DNA from: JBDHUJ01 sp039809105
GTDB lineage: Bacteria > Patescibacteriota > Saccharimonadia > Saccharimonadales > UBA4665
Reading direction: 5' to 3'
NCBI GenBank assembly: GCA_039809105.1
Contig: JBDHUJ010000007.1
Coordinates: 1 to 50,834, forward strand
Length of the DNA stretch: 50,834 nucleotides
The notes beneath the pieces are model-generated. The model worked only from the letters and a program-made list of their open reading frames with translations, was not told the DNA's origin and did no database searches. Shown piece by piece: positions 31,958-40,358 of the stretch; position 1 is the first letter of the stretch; every line of letters starts with the position of its first letter. The position numbers and the translations under genes were made by a program.

Positions 31958-31986
31958 TTGCGAGGGTGTAAAAACGATGGTACAAT
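31958..31986 (+). promoter_or_regulatory. Promoter of RNA-binding protein gene
   Basis: -35 TTGCGA (31958-31963), 17-nt spacer ending in TGG, -10 TACAAT (31981-31986). Best-formed promoter of the region; leaves a leader of about 135 nt. Confidence 0.65.
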
Positions 31987-32083
31987 GCGGCCACTAGACA
32001 GCTGCGGGTGGAACTTTTACAGAGGCACCACGGTTCTAGAACATTAAGTGAATATGGTTAGACGAGGCGCAGCTAATCCGGGT

Positions 32084-32119
32084 TTCTCGGCATTACCTCA
32101 TAGACGACCGAGAAGGAAG
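32084..32119 (+). promoter_or_regulatory. Leader hairpin touching the Shine-Dalgarno
   Basis: TTCTCGG (32084-32090) can pair with CCGAGAA (32108-32114). The right arm overlaps the first bases of AAGGAAG (32113-32119), the ribosome site for GTG at 32130. Such a fold could tune translation with temperature or by protein binding. Confidence 0.4.
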
Positions 32120-32129
32120 CACGTTACAA

Positions 32130-32444
32130 GTGGCAACCAGACTATTTGTCGGTTCACTGCCTTGGGCAGTCGACGACGCACAGCTCGAAGAACTTTTTAA
32201 GCAATTCGGCACCATTACATCAGCTAAGGTCATCATCGACCGCGACAGCAACCGCTCACGCGGCTATGGCTTCGTAGAGTTCGAAGACGACGACGCCGCA
32301 AAGGCAGCCATCGACAAGCTGAACAACAGCGAAATCAATGGCCGCACTATCGTGGTCAACGAAGCTCGCCCGCAAGAGGCTCGTCCTCCTCGCCGCGACT
32401 TCGGTGGCGACCGTGGTGGCAACGGCGGCGGCCGCCGGTACTAA
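32130..32444 (+). CDS. RRM-type RNA-binding protein
   Basis: 104 residues: one RRM with RNP2 RLFVGSLPW (about 4-12) and RNP1 RGYGFVEF (about 43-51), followed by an Arg/Gly-rich tail (RRDFGGDRGGNGGGRRY). It belongs to the small single-RRM proteins known from cyanobacteria and other bacteria, often cold-induced, which bind single-stranded RNA. GTG start with AAGGAAG. Has a long leader and a strong terminator, so it is a highly controlled single gene. Confidence 0.9.
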   Translation: MATRLFVGSLPWAVDDAQLEELFKQFGTITSAKVIIDRDSNRSRGYGFVEFEDDDAAKAAIDKLNNSEINGRTIVVNEARPQEARPPRRDFGGDRGGNGGGRRY

Positions 32445-32464
32445 ACCAGCGCCCGTGCTTTTAC

Positions 32465-32496
32465 AAAAACCTCCCGCACCAGCGGGAGGTTTTTTT
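32465..32496 (+). terminator. Intrinsic terminator of RNA-binding protein gene
   Basis: Stem ACCTCCCGC / GCGGGAGGT with loop ACCA (32469-32490), then seven Ts. The T-run overlaps the -35 of the next promoter. Confidence 0.9.
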
Positions 32497-32523
32497 GACG
32501 AAATAGCATTCTTGTGTTATTTT
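32495..32523 (+). promoter_or_regulatory. Leaderless promoter of 163-residue gene
   Basis: -35 TTGACG (32495-32500), 17-nt spacer ending in TGT, -10 TATTTT (32518-32523), then 6 nt to ATG at 32530. Confidence 0.5.
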
Positions 32524-32529
32524 TGGTTC

Positions 32530-33021
32530 ATGTCAATAGAAATAGACCCCTCTTACTTTGATAGTACGAACGATGTACCGGAACTTATCGACTATCTGCT
32601 TTCTGCCGAGCCGATACAAGAGTCGGCGCATCAGACACCCGAAGAGAAGGTTATCCAAACCGCAAAAAATATGGCAACGAGTTGGGTCCAGTATGTCTCA
32701 CAAATCGAATCCATTGGGCGCCGATACTCTACCGATCAATTCGTGCGAGATTCCAGATCTTTCTTACTGGATCGAGAAGCAAGCTCACACGACTCAATTG
32801 GTATCGTAAACCTGGCAGGCTCAGTAGCACTCCATGCTGCGCAAACCTCATCTATTTTAGAAGAAGATTTATTTATGCGCGAACCGTCTACAGAATTACT
32901 AGTTCCGCTCTTGGTAGGCCGTCTGCGCGCAGCTGGCTTTACACTACCTGAAGTCGGAGGACGAAACGTATTTTCATCAGATTGGCGAAATTGGAAGCGA
33001 TACGGAGCTAATCCGCTCTAG
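32530..33021 (+). CDS. Unknown cytoplasmic protein
   Basis: 163 residues, acidic N-terminus (MSIEIDPSYFDSTNDVPELIDYLL), helical middle, and WRNWKRYGANPL at the end. No signal peptide or known motif. Start at 32530 from the leaderless promoter; an upstream frame from 32338 runs antiphase through the RNA-binding gene and its terminator and is rejected. More AT-rich than its neighbours. Confidence 0.6.
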   Translation: MSIEIDPSYFDSTNDVPELIDYLLSAEPIQESAHQTPEEKVIQTAKNMATSWVQYVSQIESIGRRYSTDQFVRDSRSFLLDREASSHDSIGIVNLAGSVALHAAQTSSILEEDLFMREPSTELLVPLLVGRLRAAGFTLPEVGGRNVFSSDWRNWKRYGANPL

Positions 33022-33056
33022 CTTGAGAACTACGAGGCATACATATTAGGAAGCGA

Positions 33057-34568
33057 CTAGCGGATGATGATGGGCCAGAGGATGGAGCGGACGGTGCGGG
33101 TGGCGGTGAGGGCAGGCTGGCTTTGCCAGACCCAGTCGTCCCACGAGCGGATAGTGTAGGGCGTAACACCGCCGCCGTTCAGCGTCAGTAGCAACAGCAG
33201 GCCAAGTACGCCGAGTTTGTATTCTAACCGGACTTTGCGGAAGATGTCCTGCGCAGCTACGGCCGCCAGCGCCATCAGCGGCAGTAGTACTGGCAGCAGG
33301 TAGCGGCCGTTCATCGCCACCGGCACACCCAAGCCCAAATAATCACTCAGGTTCTGCACGAACAGTACCCCGATGTACACCAACGGGACGGCCATGAACA
33401 GACGGAACACAAAGCCCTTACGCCACAGCATCTTCAGTCGCAACAGTATACACGCCACGCCGAATCCGACAGCTAACCACGCCGTCACGAACGCCACGCG
33501 TAGCGGCTCACCAGCCGGATAATCGAGCTGCTCCGGCCCGACGGCGAAATACAATGAACGCATCATGCCGCGCGCCCAGGTGTCGGGATAGCTCAGTTTG
33601 TCGTGGACACCAAGGTAGTTTTTGTAGCCGATTTCTTTGTAGCTCTGGTTCCGTCCGAACGGCGCATAGGCCCGGCAGTCGTCCAGTTCGAGCACCGCAT
33701 CGCAATCTGGCACCGGTGTGTGGTAGCGCAGCGTATTCACCGCATACCGCTCAGCGAACAGGCCGAAGCTCACTAAAAAGAGCAGACAGGCAGCTACTGC
33801 CGCCGGCCCGCGCAAACCACCCACAAGCCGCCTTATCTCCGCCCAGAGCTGCTTCGGCCGCCAGCCGAATGTCCGGATTATCACCGCAAGTACATAGATG
33901 CCGATAATAAGTGCGATGGGCAGAAAGGCGTATTTGACGAGCGAGCCAAGCAGTACGACACTGAGCGACACCAGTGTCAGCACCGGCGGCAAAGCCTGCT
34001 TTTCGCGGATATGCCGCACCAGCCGGATAGCCAGGTAAAAACTGAGTGCAATAAACACAAAGAACAAGTTGTCGTAGTTCAGCTGTCCGGCCAGGAACGG
34101 CACGACCGGAATGAGTATGAAAAAGAGTAACAAGGTATGCGTGACCAGCTTCGATAGCTTCGCCTGCAGCAATACCTTCCGCCATACTAGAAGTCCGACA
34201 CCGAAGATGCCGATATCTATCAGACGCAAGAAGATAACCTGGGCCGTCTGACTGTCGGTAAAATGCGCGAACAGCCGGTATGGGAAACTCATAAGGTACT
34301 GGTAAAGATACGACGGGTCGCGCGCTACAGCACCGTACACCGCCTCGCCCGGCGGCTGACTGCCGAGCCATGGCGACCACTGCTCAGCGTACAAACGGAT
34401 GATACCGAGGTGGAAATATTCGTCGAATGCCGCCGAGTACGCGGCAGTCAGGGCAATCCACAGCGCCTGCAGCACAAAGACACCCAAAACAACACCGAAA
34501 AACCAGTTCGAACCCAGAGCGCGTACGATTACCCGCGCACCATCACGCCGTTTTCCCGTGTGTTTCAT
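33057..34568 (-). CDS. Polytopic membrane protein, GT-C-like
   Basis: 503 residues with about 11-12 membrane helices. An acidic AFDEYFHLGIIRLYAEQW motif after TM1 resembles the catalytic first loop of GT-C glycosyltransferases (PMT/ArnT type, Asp-Glu). A periplasmic domain with two Cys (VPDCDAVLELDDCRAYAPFG) lies at about 285-305. It could transfer a sugar from a polyprenyl-phosphate carrier onto protein or lipid outside the membrane. Substrate unknown. TATAAT (34580-34585, minus) lies 11 nt before the ATG. Neighbour to envelope genes. Confidence 0.6.
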   Translation of the reverse strand: MKHTGKRRDGARVIVRALGSNWFFGVVLGVFVLQALWIALTAAYSAAFDEYFHLGIIRLYAEQWSPWLGSQPPGEAVYGAVARDPSYLYQYLMSFPYRLFAHFTDSQTAQVIFLRLIDIGIFGVGLLVWRKVLLQAKLSKLVTHTLLLFFILIPVVPFLAGQLNYDNLFFVFIALSFYLAIRLVRHIREKQALPPVLTLVSLSVVLLGSLVKYAFLPIALIIGIYVLAVIIRTFGWRPKQLWAEIRRLVGGLRGPAAVAACLLFLVSFGLFAERYAVNTLRYHTPVPDCDAVLELDDCRAYAPFGRNQSYKEIGYKNYLGVHDKLSYPDTWARGMMRSLYFAVGPEQLDYPAGEPLRVAFVTAWLAVGFGVACILLRLKMLWRKGFVFRLFMAVPLVYIGVLFVQNLSDYLGLGVPVAMNGRYLLPVLLPLMALAAVAAQDIFRKVRLEYKLGVLGLLLLLTLNGGGVTPYTIRSWDDWVWQSQPALTATRTVRSILWPIIIR

Positions 34569-34625
34569 CGCTTACCCCCATTATACCCCACCGATTCTGA
34601 AGCCTCGCTGAAGGCATGACACGCC

Positions 34626-34726
34626 TGACCCACATGCACTTTTCTGTAAGACAGGGGTCACCCCGCGGAGGCAGGAGCGAAGCTACTGGCGGAGCACCCC
34701 TGGCGTCAGAAAAGTGCATGTGGGTC
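34626..34726. repeat. MITE-like palindromic element, copy 1
   Basis: 101 bp with perfect 20-nt terminal inverted repeats (34626-34645 and 34707-34726) and inner AGGGGT / ACCCCT. The arms match those at 37252 and 37411 in consensus. It lies 31 bp upstream of a leaderless -10. Confidence 0.75.
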
Positions 34727-34757
34727 GGCTGACACGCTGCAAGCACAGAGAGTGCGG

Positions 34758-34763
34758 TACAAT
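34758..34763 (+). promoter_or_regulatory. Leaderless promoter of LPG-synthase-like gene
   Basis: -10 TACAAT, 7 nt before the GTG at 34771. Confidence 0.55.
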
Positions 34764-34770
34764 AAGGGCA

Positions 34771-35664
34771 GTGAAACGAAAAATCCGAAATATTGCCGCA
34801 ATCGTCATACTGGTAGCGACTGTCGTGCTGTTCGTCTGGTACTTTCTGAAGCATCCGGAATACTGGCACGAGCTACGGCAGGTCAGCCCGTGGACCATCG
34901 TGTGGGTCATACTGCTGAATGCCGTCATGGTCGGCGTCCTGATGCTCATCGGTGATGTGTCCATCCGCATGTGCGGCAAGCGGCTGCAGTGGCGCGAAAA
35001 TTTCCTGCTGACCTCGTACTCGTCTATCGCCAATTTTTTCGGGCCGCTGCAGAGCGGGCCGGGCGTCCGCGCGGCGTACCTGAAAACCAAGCATCACGTG
35101 CGTTTGCGTGATTACACGCTGGCGACGCTCATCGCACTCGGACTCTTCGCATTCTGGAGCGCGCTGTTCCTGCTCATTGGCACACGGCCGTGGTGGCAGA
35201 CCTTTGGAGCATTATTGCTCGTTGCCGGAGCCAGCTATTTTGTCATACGCTTGTTCCTGCAGCGCGATAAGAAGCCGGGCGAGTCACAGTTCCACCTGAG
35301 CGGTGCGCTGCTTGCGAAGTTGATATTGTTTACCTTCCTGCAGGTGTGCGTAACCGTCGGCTGGTACTATGTAGAGCTCAAAGCCGTAAACCCGGATATC
35401 CACTTCAGTCAGGCGATGTCATATGCCGGTGCCGCCAACTTTTCACTGTTCGTGTCCATTACGCCCGACGGCGTCGGTATACGCGAAGCATTCCTGTTGT
35501 TTTCGCAGAATATCCATGGCGTCTCCACACAAGACATCGTCTCGGCCAACGTCATCGACCGCGCCGCTTACATGATTTTCCTCGGCCTTCTATTCCTCGT
35601 GGTCCTGGCCATGCACGGCCGCGAATACCTCAACATCCGCAAGCTGAAAAGGGCTGAGGCGTAA
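34771..35664 (+). CDS. Lysylphosphatidylglycerol synthase-like membrane protein (UPF0104)
   Basis: 297 residues, about eight helices; conserved IANFFGPLQSGPGVRAAYLK and VSITPDGVGIREAFLLF are the two glycine/arginine signatures of the LPG_synthase_TM family (MprF flippase domain, AglD). No lysyl-transferase domain follows, so it is likely a lipid flippase or glycosyl-lipid factor. GTG start at 34771 set by the leaderless -10 and because the first TM follows at once; upstream frame to 34714 lies in the repeat. Confidence 0.75.
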   Translation: MKRKIRNIAAIVILVATVVLFVWYFLKHPEYWHELRQVSPWTIVWVILLNAVMVGVLMLIGDVSIRMCGKRLQWRENFLLTSYSSIANFFGPLQSGPGVRAAYLKTKHHVRLRDYTLATLIALGLFAFWSALFLLIGTRPWWQTFGALLLVAGASYFVIRLFLQRDKKPGESQFHLSGALLAKLILFTFLQVCVTVGWYYVELKAVNPDIHFSQAMSYAGAANFSLFVSITPDGVGIREAFLLFSQNIHGVSTQDIVSANVIDRAAYMIFLGLLFLVVLAMHGREYLNIRKLKRAEA

Positions 35665-36136
35665 GGGCAAAGGGCAAAGTCCGCCCTCAAACTTACCAAC
35701 GCCGTGGCTCGCGAGTAGCGAGCCTCCCACAGACTCCCGGTCTGCAGTCCGGAAAGGTAGCCCGGCGAGACCACAGCGAAGCCAGTGGTCTCCCGAGCGT
35801 AGGGAAACCCTTCAGGGTTTCCCTGTAGGATAATGAACGTCCTATGTTGGAAGACGGTACCCATGTGGAACCGTCTGCAAAGCTTCTCACTTATCCCTGT
35901 GCACGGATATGCAGTCCCGGATACAGCCAAGAACCGTTCGGGCGTGCTCAGACTTGTCAGGCCAGCTTATGCTGGGATGACAAGCACTAGAAACAGGGGA
36001 AGATTTCTCCACATTGGTCGAGATGACAATGGGCATGTAACGCATGGCGGTAGCTCAACCGAAGTGAGACTGTGGAAGCACGAGGCCTGGATTCCCAATC
36101 AAGTTGGGAATGACGCAACGGAGGGACAGAGGCTAT
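35665..36136. other. Repeat-filled intergenic region
   Basis: 472 bp between convergent genes, no coding signal. In order: tandem heptads GGGCAAA (35665-35678), palindrome GGCTCGCGAGTAGCGAGCC (about 35706), AAACCCT/AGGGTTT, hairpin CTTGTCA-GG-CCAGC-TTAT-GCTGG-GA-TGACAAG (35953-35984), GGTCGAGATGAC (about 36018), and ATTCCCAA-TCAAG-TTGGGAAT (36091-36111). Confidence 0.6.
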
Positions 36137-37213
36137 CTATGACAAGGCGTCGACGAGGGGACGCAAGCGGCGGGCGATAGCTTCGGTAGAGAATTCTTTT
36201 TCGTACAGTCTGCGACCCTTTTCAGCAATCACACCCAGCTCTTTCGGATGCTCCTTCGCCCACAGAATAGCATTTACAATCGCCTGGGAATCGCCCTGCG
36301 GAATCACCAGTGCGTTTTGTTTGTCTCTGAAGAACTCATCGGTCGCAATACTCGCACCCACGACCACCGGCGACTGACAAGCCAGCATCTGGTAGACCTT
36401 GCCCGGTATGGTGTGGTGCGCCTGTTGCGAGTTGCCGAAGTGGCCACCCAGGCAGAGCGACGCCTTGTGCATGGCCGCAGGCAAGGCGTTGAACGGCACC
36501 CACGTCTCGTACTCTATACGCGCACCGTTCTGTATAGCGGTCTGAATCCGTGTCTGCATAGCTTTTTTGCCGCCGACCACATGGAAGCGTATTTCCTCGC
36601 GGTCCTTCAGCGCGTCTATCGCTTCGAGCATGGTATCGAGCCCCTGGTGCGGCAGCATGTTGCCGTAGTAAAACACCTCGAACACATCGCTGTGTTTCGG
36701 TGGCGCCGGCTTGAACAGCGTTTCATCGGCACCGACCGGCAACGCCACATATTTGCGCAGGTTCATATCGCTCGTCCGAGCCGACAGTTCGGCATGTGCC
36801 TGCGTATCAGCCAAAATGAACCTACTGCGTCGCAGCCAGTGCCGGTACAGCGGCACGCTGGCCTTGGCGAGCATGCGGTGCACCCGCTTTGTGAACGTCT
36901 TGGCGTGGTTTTCGTTCGTCGCACTTAAGATAGGAATAATAAACTCGTCGAACACCACCGGCTTTTTGCCGGCGACCCACAACACCCACTGCAGAATCTC
37001 TTGCCCGCGAAAAGTCAGTAAGTACACGTCGGGGTGTTCCTGGAAGCGCAGGCGCAGGATTTTCCAGAGCATTTCCGGGTAGCGCAGCATGCCCTTATGC
37101 GTGTTCTTGAGCACCACCATCTTTACATCGGGCATTGTCTTCAGGGCGGCTCGGAGAGTGCGCGACCGCACGTAATCGGGGTCGAAATAGCAGGTTATAA
37201 CGGCGATTTTCAT
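36137..37213 (-). CDS. GT4-type glycosyltransferase
   Basis: 358 residues with the GT-B architecture: N-terminal KIAVITCYFDPDYVRSRTLRAAL, middle FILADTQAHAEL and YVALPVGADETLFKP, C-terminal VFYYGNMLPHQGLDTMLEAI, RFHVVGG and the donor-site block PGKVYQMLACQSPVVVG followed by ALVIPQGD. It would add a sugar from an activated donor to an envelope glycan or lipid in the cytoplasm. Start at 37213: TGG-TATAGT (37224-37232, minus) lies 10 nt upstream, so the leader is about 3 nt. Confidence 0.85.
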   Translation of the reverse strand: MKIAVITCYFDPDYVRSRTLRAALKTMPDVKMVVLKNTHKGMLRYPEMLWKILRLRFQEHPDVYLLTFRGQEILQWVLWVAGKKPVVFDEFIIPILSATNENHAKTFTKRVHRMLAKASVPLYRHWLRRSRFILADTQAHAELSARTSDMNLRKYVALPVGADETLFKPAPPKHSDVFEVFYYGNMLPHQGLDTMLEAIDALKDREEIRFHVVGGKKAMQTRIQTAIQNGARIEYETWVPFNALPAAMHKASLCLGGHFGNSQQAHHTIPGKVYQMLACQSPVVVGASIATDEFFRDKQNALVIPQGDSQAIVNAILWAKEHPKELGVIAEKGRRLYEKEFSTEAIARRLRPLVDALS

Positions 37214-37251
37214 GATGATTGTTACTATACCATAATTCATTCGTCGTCCAG

Positions 37252-37431
37252 CTGGCCCACACTCACTTTCTGTCACCCTGAACTTGTTTCAGGGCCCATA
37301 CGGTGGCACGGACTGTAGTACCGCATGGATGCTGAAACGACCCTGAATCAAGTTCAGGGCTTCGCTTCGCTCGGTTGGGCAGCATGACAAGAAGGGAAAG
37401 CCTGAGTTTTGAAAAAGTGAGTGCGGGTCAG
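37252..37431. repeat. MITE-like palindromic element, copy 2
   Basis: Outer arms 37252-37272 and 37411-37431 match 17 of 21 as inverted copies and match copy 1. Inside lie CCCTGAA-CTTGT-TTCAGGG (about 37277) and CCCTGAA-TCAAG-TTCAGGG (about 37340), flanked by TGTCA (37271-37275) and TGACA (37385-37389). Ends 28 bp before the uppP -10. Confidence 0.65.
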
Positions 37432-37459
37432 TGCCCAGCCCTCGCACAGCACAATCTGC

Positions 37460-37465
37460 TACACT
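37460..37465 (+). promoter_or_regulatory. Leaderless promoter of uppP operon
   Basis: Extended -10 TGC-TACACT, 7 nt before the ATG at 37473. Confidence 0.6.
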
Positions 37466-37472
37466 AGAAGCA

Positions 37473-38402
37473 ATGCTTGCGTATTGGGAAGCGATACTAT
37501 TGGGGCTACTACAGGGCGTGACCGAACTGTTTCCGGTCTCGTCGCTGGGACATTCGGTGCTCATAGCCAACTTGTTCGGCTGGCACGACCTGACCCGGCA
37601 GCAAACAGCGGGCAGCTCGCCATTCCTGAGCCTGCTGGTCATGATGCATCTGGCGACCGCCATAGCACTGGTCATCTTCTACCGCCGTGAATGGGTGCGG
37701 ATAGCGAAAGGGTTCACCCGAAGCCTGCAGACCAAAGACATTACACACGACAGCGACGCCCGGCTGGCCTGGCTGCTCGTCGCCGCGACCATCCCGGCAG
37801 GGCTGGTCGGCCTGTTGTTCGAGCATAAGTTCCGGGCAATTTTCGCGACCGGCTTTTTCGCCATTGTGTTCATAATCATCAACGGCGTCATGCTCATCCG
37901 CGGCGACACGCTTGTCGCGGTGGCCGAAATCAACCGTCCGCGGCGCCGCCGTGCCGAAGTCACCGAAGAGCTCAGCGCGGGCAAGACCGTCCGCATGGTC
38001 AGCGACCACTTGACTCTGCGGCGTGCAGTCGCCATCGGCTTCGCACAGATACTAGCGCTGTTTCCGGGCATATCGCGCTCAGGCGTTACCATGCTGGCGG
38101 GCTTGCGCAGCGGGCTCAGCCACCAGGACGCCGCAAGGTTTTCGTTCCTGCTGGCTACGCCTATCATTTTCGCAGCGGGGCTGTACAAGCTACCGGACTT
38201 TTTCAGCGCCGCCGTCGAGCCTATCCGCGGACAGATATTAGCCGGAAGCCTGGCAGCCGGCATCGCAGCATATCTTTCGGTCCGTTTTCTCGATAAGTAC
38301 TTCGTGAGCAAAAACCTGAAGCCGTTCGGCTACTACTGCATAGCGCTCGGCCTGTTCGTACTGCTGGTAAGTATCATCCGCGGAGCCAGCCCTACGCCAT
38401 GA
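37473..38402 (+). CDS. uppP: Undecaprenyl-diphosphatase
   Basis: 309 residues, about eight helices: MLAYWEAILLGLLQGVTELFPVSSLGHSVL carries the (E/Q)G-x-TEFLPVSS motif with catalytic Glu, and GFAQILALFPGISRSGVTMLAG the PGxSRSG motif. It dephosphorylates undecaprenyl diphosphate outside the membrane to recycle the carrier of peptidoglycan and glycans. Start 37473 agrees with both the family N-terminus and the leaderless -10; the frame to 37431 lies in the repeat. Overlaps the protease gene by 4 nt. Confidence 0.92.
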   Translation: MLAYWEAILLGLLQGVTELFPVSSLGHSVLIANLFGWHDLTRQQTAGSSPFLSLLVMMHLATAIALVIFYRREWVRIAKGFTRSLQTKDITHDSDARLAWLLVAATIPAGLVGLLFEHKFRAIFATGFFAIVFIIINGVMLIRGDTLVAVAEINRPRRRRAEVTEELSAGKTVRMVSDHLTLRRAVAIGFAQILALFPGISRSGVTMLAGLRSGLSHQDAARFSFLLATPIIFAAGLYKLPDFFSAAVEPIRGQILAGSLAAGIAAYLSVRFLDKYFVSKNLKPFGYYCIALGLFVLLVSIIRGASPTP

Positions 38403-39568
38403 CACTCGTCGATGTCGTCATCATCTTGTTCGCCATCGCCGCCGTATCGCGCGGCTACCGGATAGGCCTGGTGCGGCAGGCCGGCTCGACCATCGGGTTC
38501 ATAGTGGGGCTTTTCGTGGGCTCATGGCTTTCCAACCTCATCATCAGCCACATGTCCACCTCGCTCAGCAAAACCTTCGTCAGTATTCTGGTCGTCATGA
38601 GCGTCAGCCTGCTGTGCATGACATTCGGCGAACTGGGCGGCATAAACCTGAAACGCCGGTTCACGAACGAGCGCGTCGACAAAGTCGACGGTGGCCTCGG
38701 CTCGGTGATGGCCGTCGTGACCGTACTGTTCGCCGCCTGGCTTATCGGCTCCATCCTCGTCCTAGCGCCGGCCAGCGGGTTTCAGCAGAGTGTCAAAAGT
38801 TCCGCTATCCTCTCGACCATGAACCGCGAACTGCCGCCAGCTACAAAGCTGCTCGGCAGCCTGAACAAACTCATCGACCCGAATGGTTTCCCACAAGTAT
38901 TCACCGGGCTCGAACCACACCCGGGCAGCCAGACCCAACTGCCATCGCTCGGTTCGTTCGACAGTGTCGTGGCCGCTTCGCGTGCTTCGGTGGTAAAGGT
39001 GGAGGGCACGGGGTGCGGCGGAATAGTAGACGGGAGCGGTTTCGTGGTTTCAAATGGTCGCGTCGCCACCAACGCCCACGTCGTCGCCGGGGTGAGCAGC
39101 CCGAAAGTCATCGACGCGAACGGCGTCCATAACACCCGCGTCGTGTGGTTTGACGACCAGCTCGACCTGGCCGTCCTGCAAGTCGGCGACCTGGCTGGCA
39201 AGCCGCTTGCCATCAATGCCACCGACCAAGCGGCCGGGACGAATGCGGTCGTACTCGGCTACCCCGGCGGCGGGGAGTTCAATGCGCAAAGCGCCGCCAT
39301 ACTCGACCAGTTCACCGCCATCGGCCGCGACATTTACGGACAGGGCATTACCCGCCGCCAGGTGTACTCGCTGCAGGCGCATATCATCCCCGGCAACTCC
39401 GGTGGGCCGGTCATCGGCGCCGACGGTTCGGTGTACGGAGTTGTCTTCGCCACTTCTACCCAGTACAATAATGTCGGATATGCCCTGACAGGGCAGCAGG
39501 TGGCTGGCGCGCTAACGCAGGCCGAAAAATCGAACACTACATATAGTACGGGAGCATGCAGCGAATAG
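38399..39568 (+). CDS. MarP-like membrane serine protease (CvpA plus trypsin domain)
   Basis: 389 residues: four helices of a CvpA/colicin V production domain (about 1-125), a linker, then a chymotrypsin-fold protease with His227 (TNAHVV), Asp256 (LDLAVL) and Ser334 (GNSGGP). Cys206 and Cys387 sit at the spots of the disulfide that stabilises the active site of mycobacterial MarP, whose triad and cysteines have almost the same spacing. MarP is a periplasmic protease for acid and oxidative stress acting on cell-wall enzymes. ATGA overlap with uppP and direct abutment with VKOR form one envelope operon. Confidence 0.85.
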   Translation: MTLVDVVIILFAIAAVSRGYRIGLVRQAGSTIGFIVGLFVGSWLSNLIISHMSTSLSKTFVSILVVMSVSLLCMTFGELGGINLKRRFTNERVDKVDGGLGSVMAVVTVLFAAWLIGSILVLAPASGFQQSVKSSAILSTMNRELPPATKLLGSLNKLIDPNGFPQVFTGLEPHPGSQTQLPSLGSFDSVVAASRASVVKVEGTGCGGIVDGSGFVVSNGRVATNAHVVAGVSSPKVIDANGVHNTRVVWFDDQLDLAVLQVGDLAGKPLAINATDQAAGTNAVVLGYPGGGEFNAQSAAILDQFTAIGRDIYGQGITRRQVYSLQAHIIPGNSGGPVIGADGSVYGVVFATSTQYNNVGYALTGQQVAGALTQAEKSNTTYSTGACSE

Positions 39569-40234
39569 ATGGCAAAGACGGCAAGAACGACGAACGGAGA
39601 AAGCAGAACGAAGAAGGAAGCCATCGCAAAGCCGAGCCGGCTGGAAAAGTGGTTGCCGTGGATTTTCATCGTCTGTGCCAGCGTCTCGCTCTTTGCATCG
39701 TTCATGTTGACCGTCGAAAAAATACAGCTTCTGCAGCACCCGAACATGCAGTTCATCTGTGACCTGAACCCGGTTATCAACTGCGGCAGCGTCATGGAAA
39801 GTAGCCAGTCGCACATTTTCGGCTTTATGAACCCCATCGTCGGGCTTGTCGGTTTCCCGGTCATCATCACCATCGCCGTCGGCATGCTGGCTGGCGCTAA
39901 ATACAAACGCTGGTTCTGGCTGGGCATGCTAGCCGGCCTGAGCCTGGGCATGGTCTTTGCGTACTGGCTGTTTTACCAGAGCCTGTACAGCATCGGCGCG
40001 CTCTGCCCATATTGTCTCAGCGTCGACGTAACGCTGACTACGCTCTGGTGGTACTTGGCACTCTACCTGTTTGGTAAAGGCTATCTGCGGCTATCTGCGC
40101 AGTGGCAAAAAGTAGGTACGTTTGCCCGTAAACACCACCTCGACATCCTCGTTTTCTGGTTCGTCCTGATGTTTGCGCTCATACTCTACCGTTTTTGGTA
40201 CTACTTCGGCCCCCACTGGTTCCACCTGAATTAG
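39569..40234 (+). CDS. VKOR-family disulfide-forming protein
   Basis: 221 residues, about five helices, with the VKOR cysteines: Cys64 and Cys72 (ICDLNPVINCGSV, loop pair) and Cys146-x2-Cys149 (LCPYC, quinone-side active site). It oxidises a thioredoxin-like partner and passes electrons to quinone. No fused thioredoxin domain is present and no DsbA is in the window. ATG immediately follows the protease TAG, so expression is tied to a substrate candidate with two cysteines. Confidence 0.88.
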   Translation: MAKTARTTNGESRTKKEAIAKPSRLEKWLPWIFIVCASVSLFASFMLTVEKIQLLQHPNMQFICDLNPVINCGSVMESSQSHIFGFMNPIVGLVGFPVIITIAVGMLAGAKYKRWFWLGMLAGLSLGMVFAYWLFYQSLYSIGALCPYCLSVDVTLTTLWWYLALYLFGKGYLRLSAQWQKVGTFARKHHLDILVFWFVLMFALILYRFWYYFGPHWFHLN

Positions 40235-40239
40235 CCAGT

Positions 40240-40343
40240 AGGAAGCAGGGCAAAGGGCAAAGTTTGTCTTTTGCCAGTTGAGACCTGCGCACCGTAGACC
40301 GGGAGTAGCACCACGCAAACTTTGCCCTTTGCCCTACTTCCTT
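40240..40343. repeat. Heptad-based foldback element C
   Basis: Arms 40240-40266 and 40316-40343 are inverted copies with one mismatch over about 27 nt, made of GGGCAAA heptads; the central ~49 nt are unique. It ends 18 bp before the next leaderless -10. Confidence 0.75.
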
Positions 40344-40358
40344 TACCCTGACTCACTC

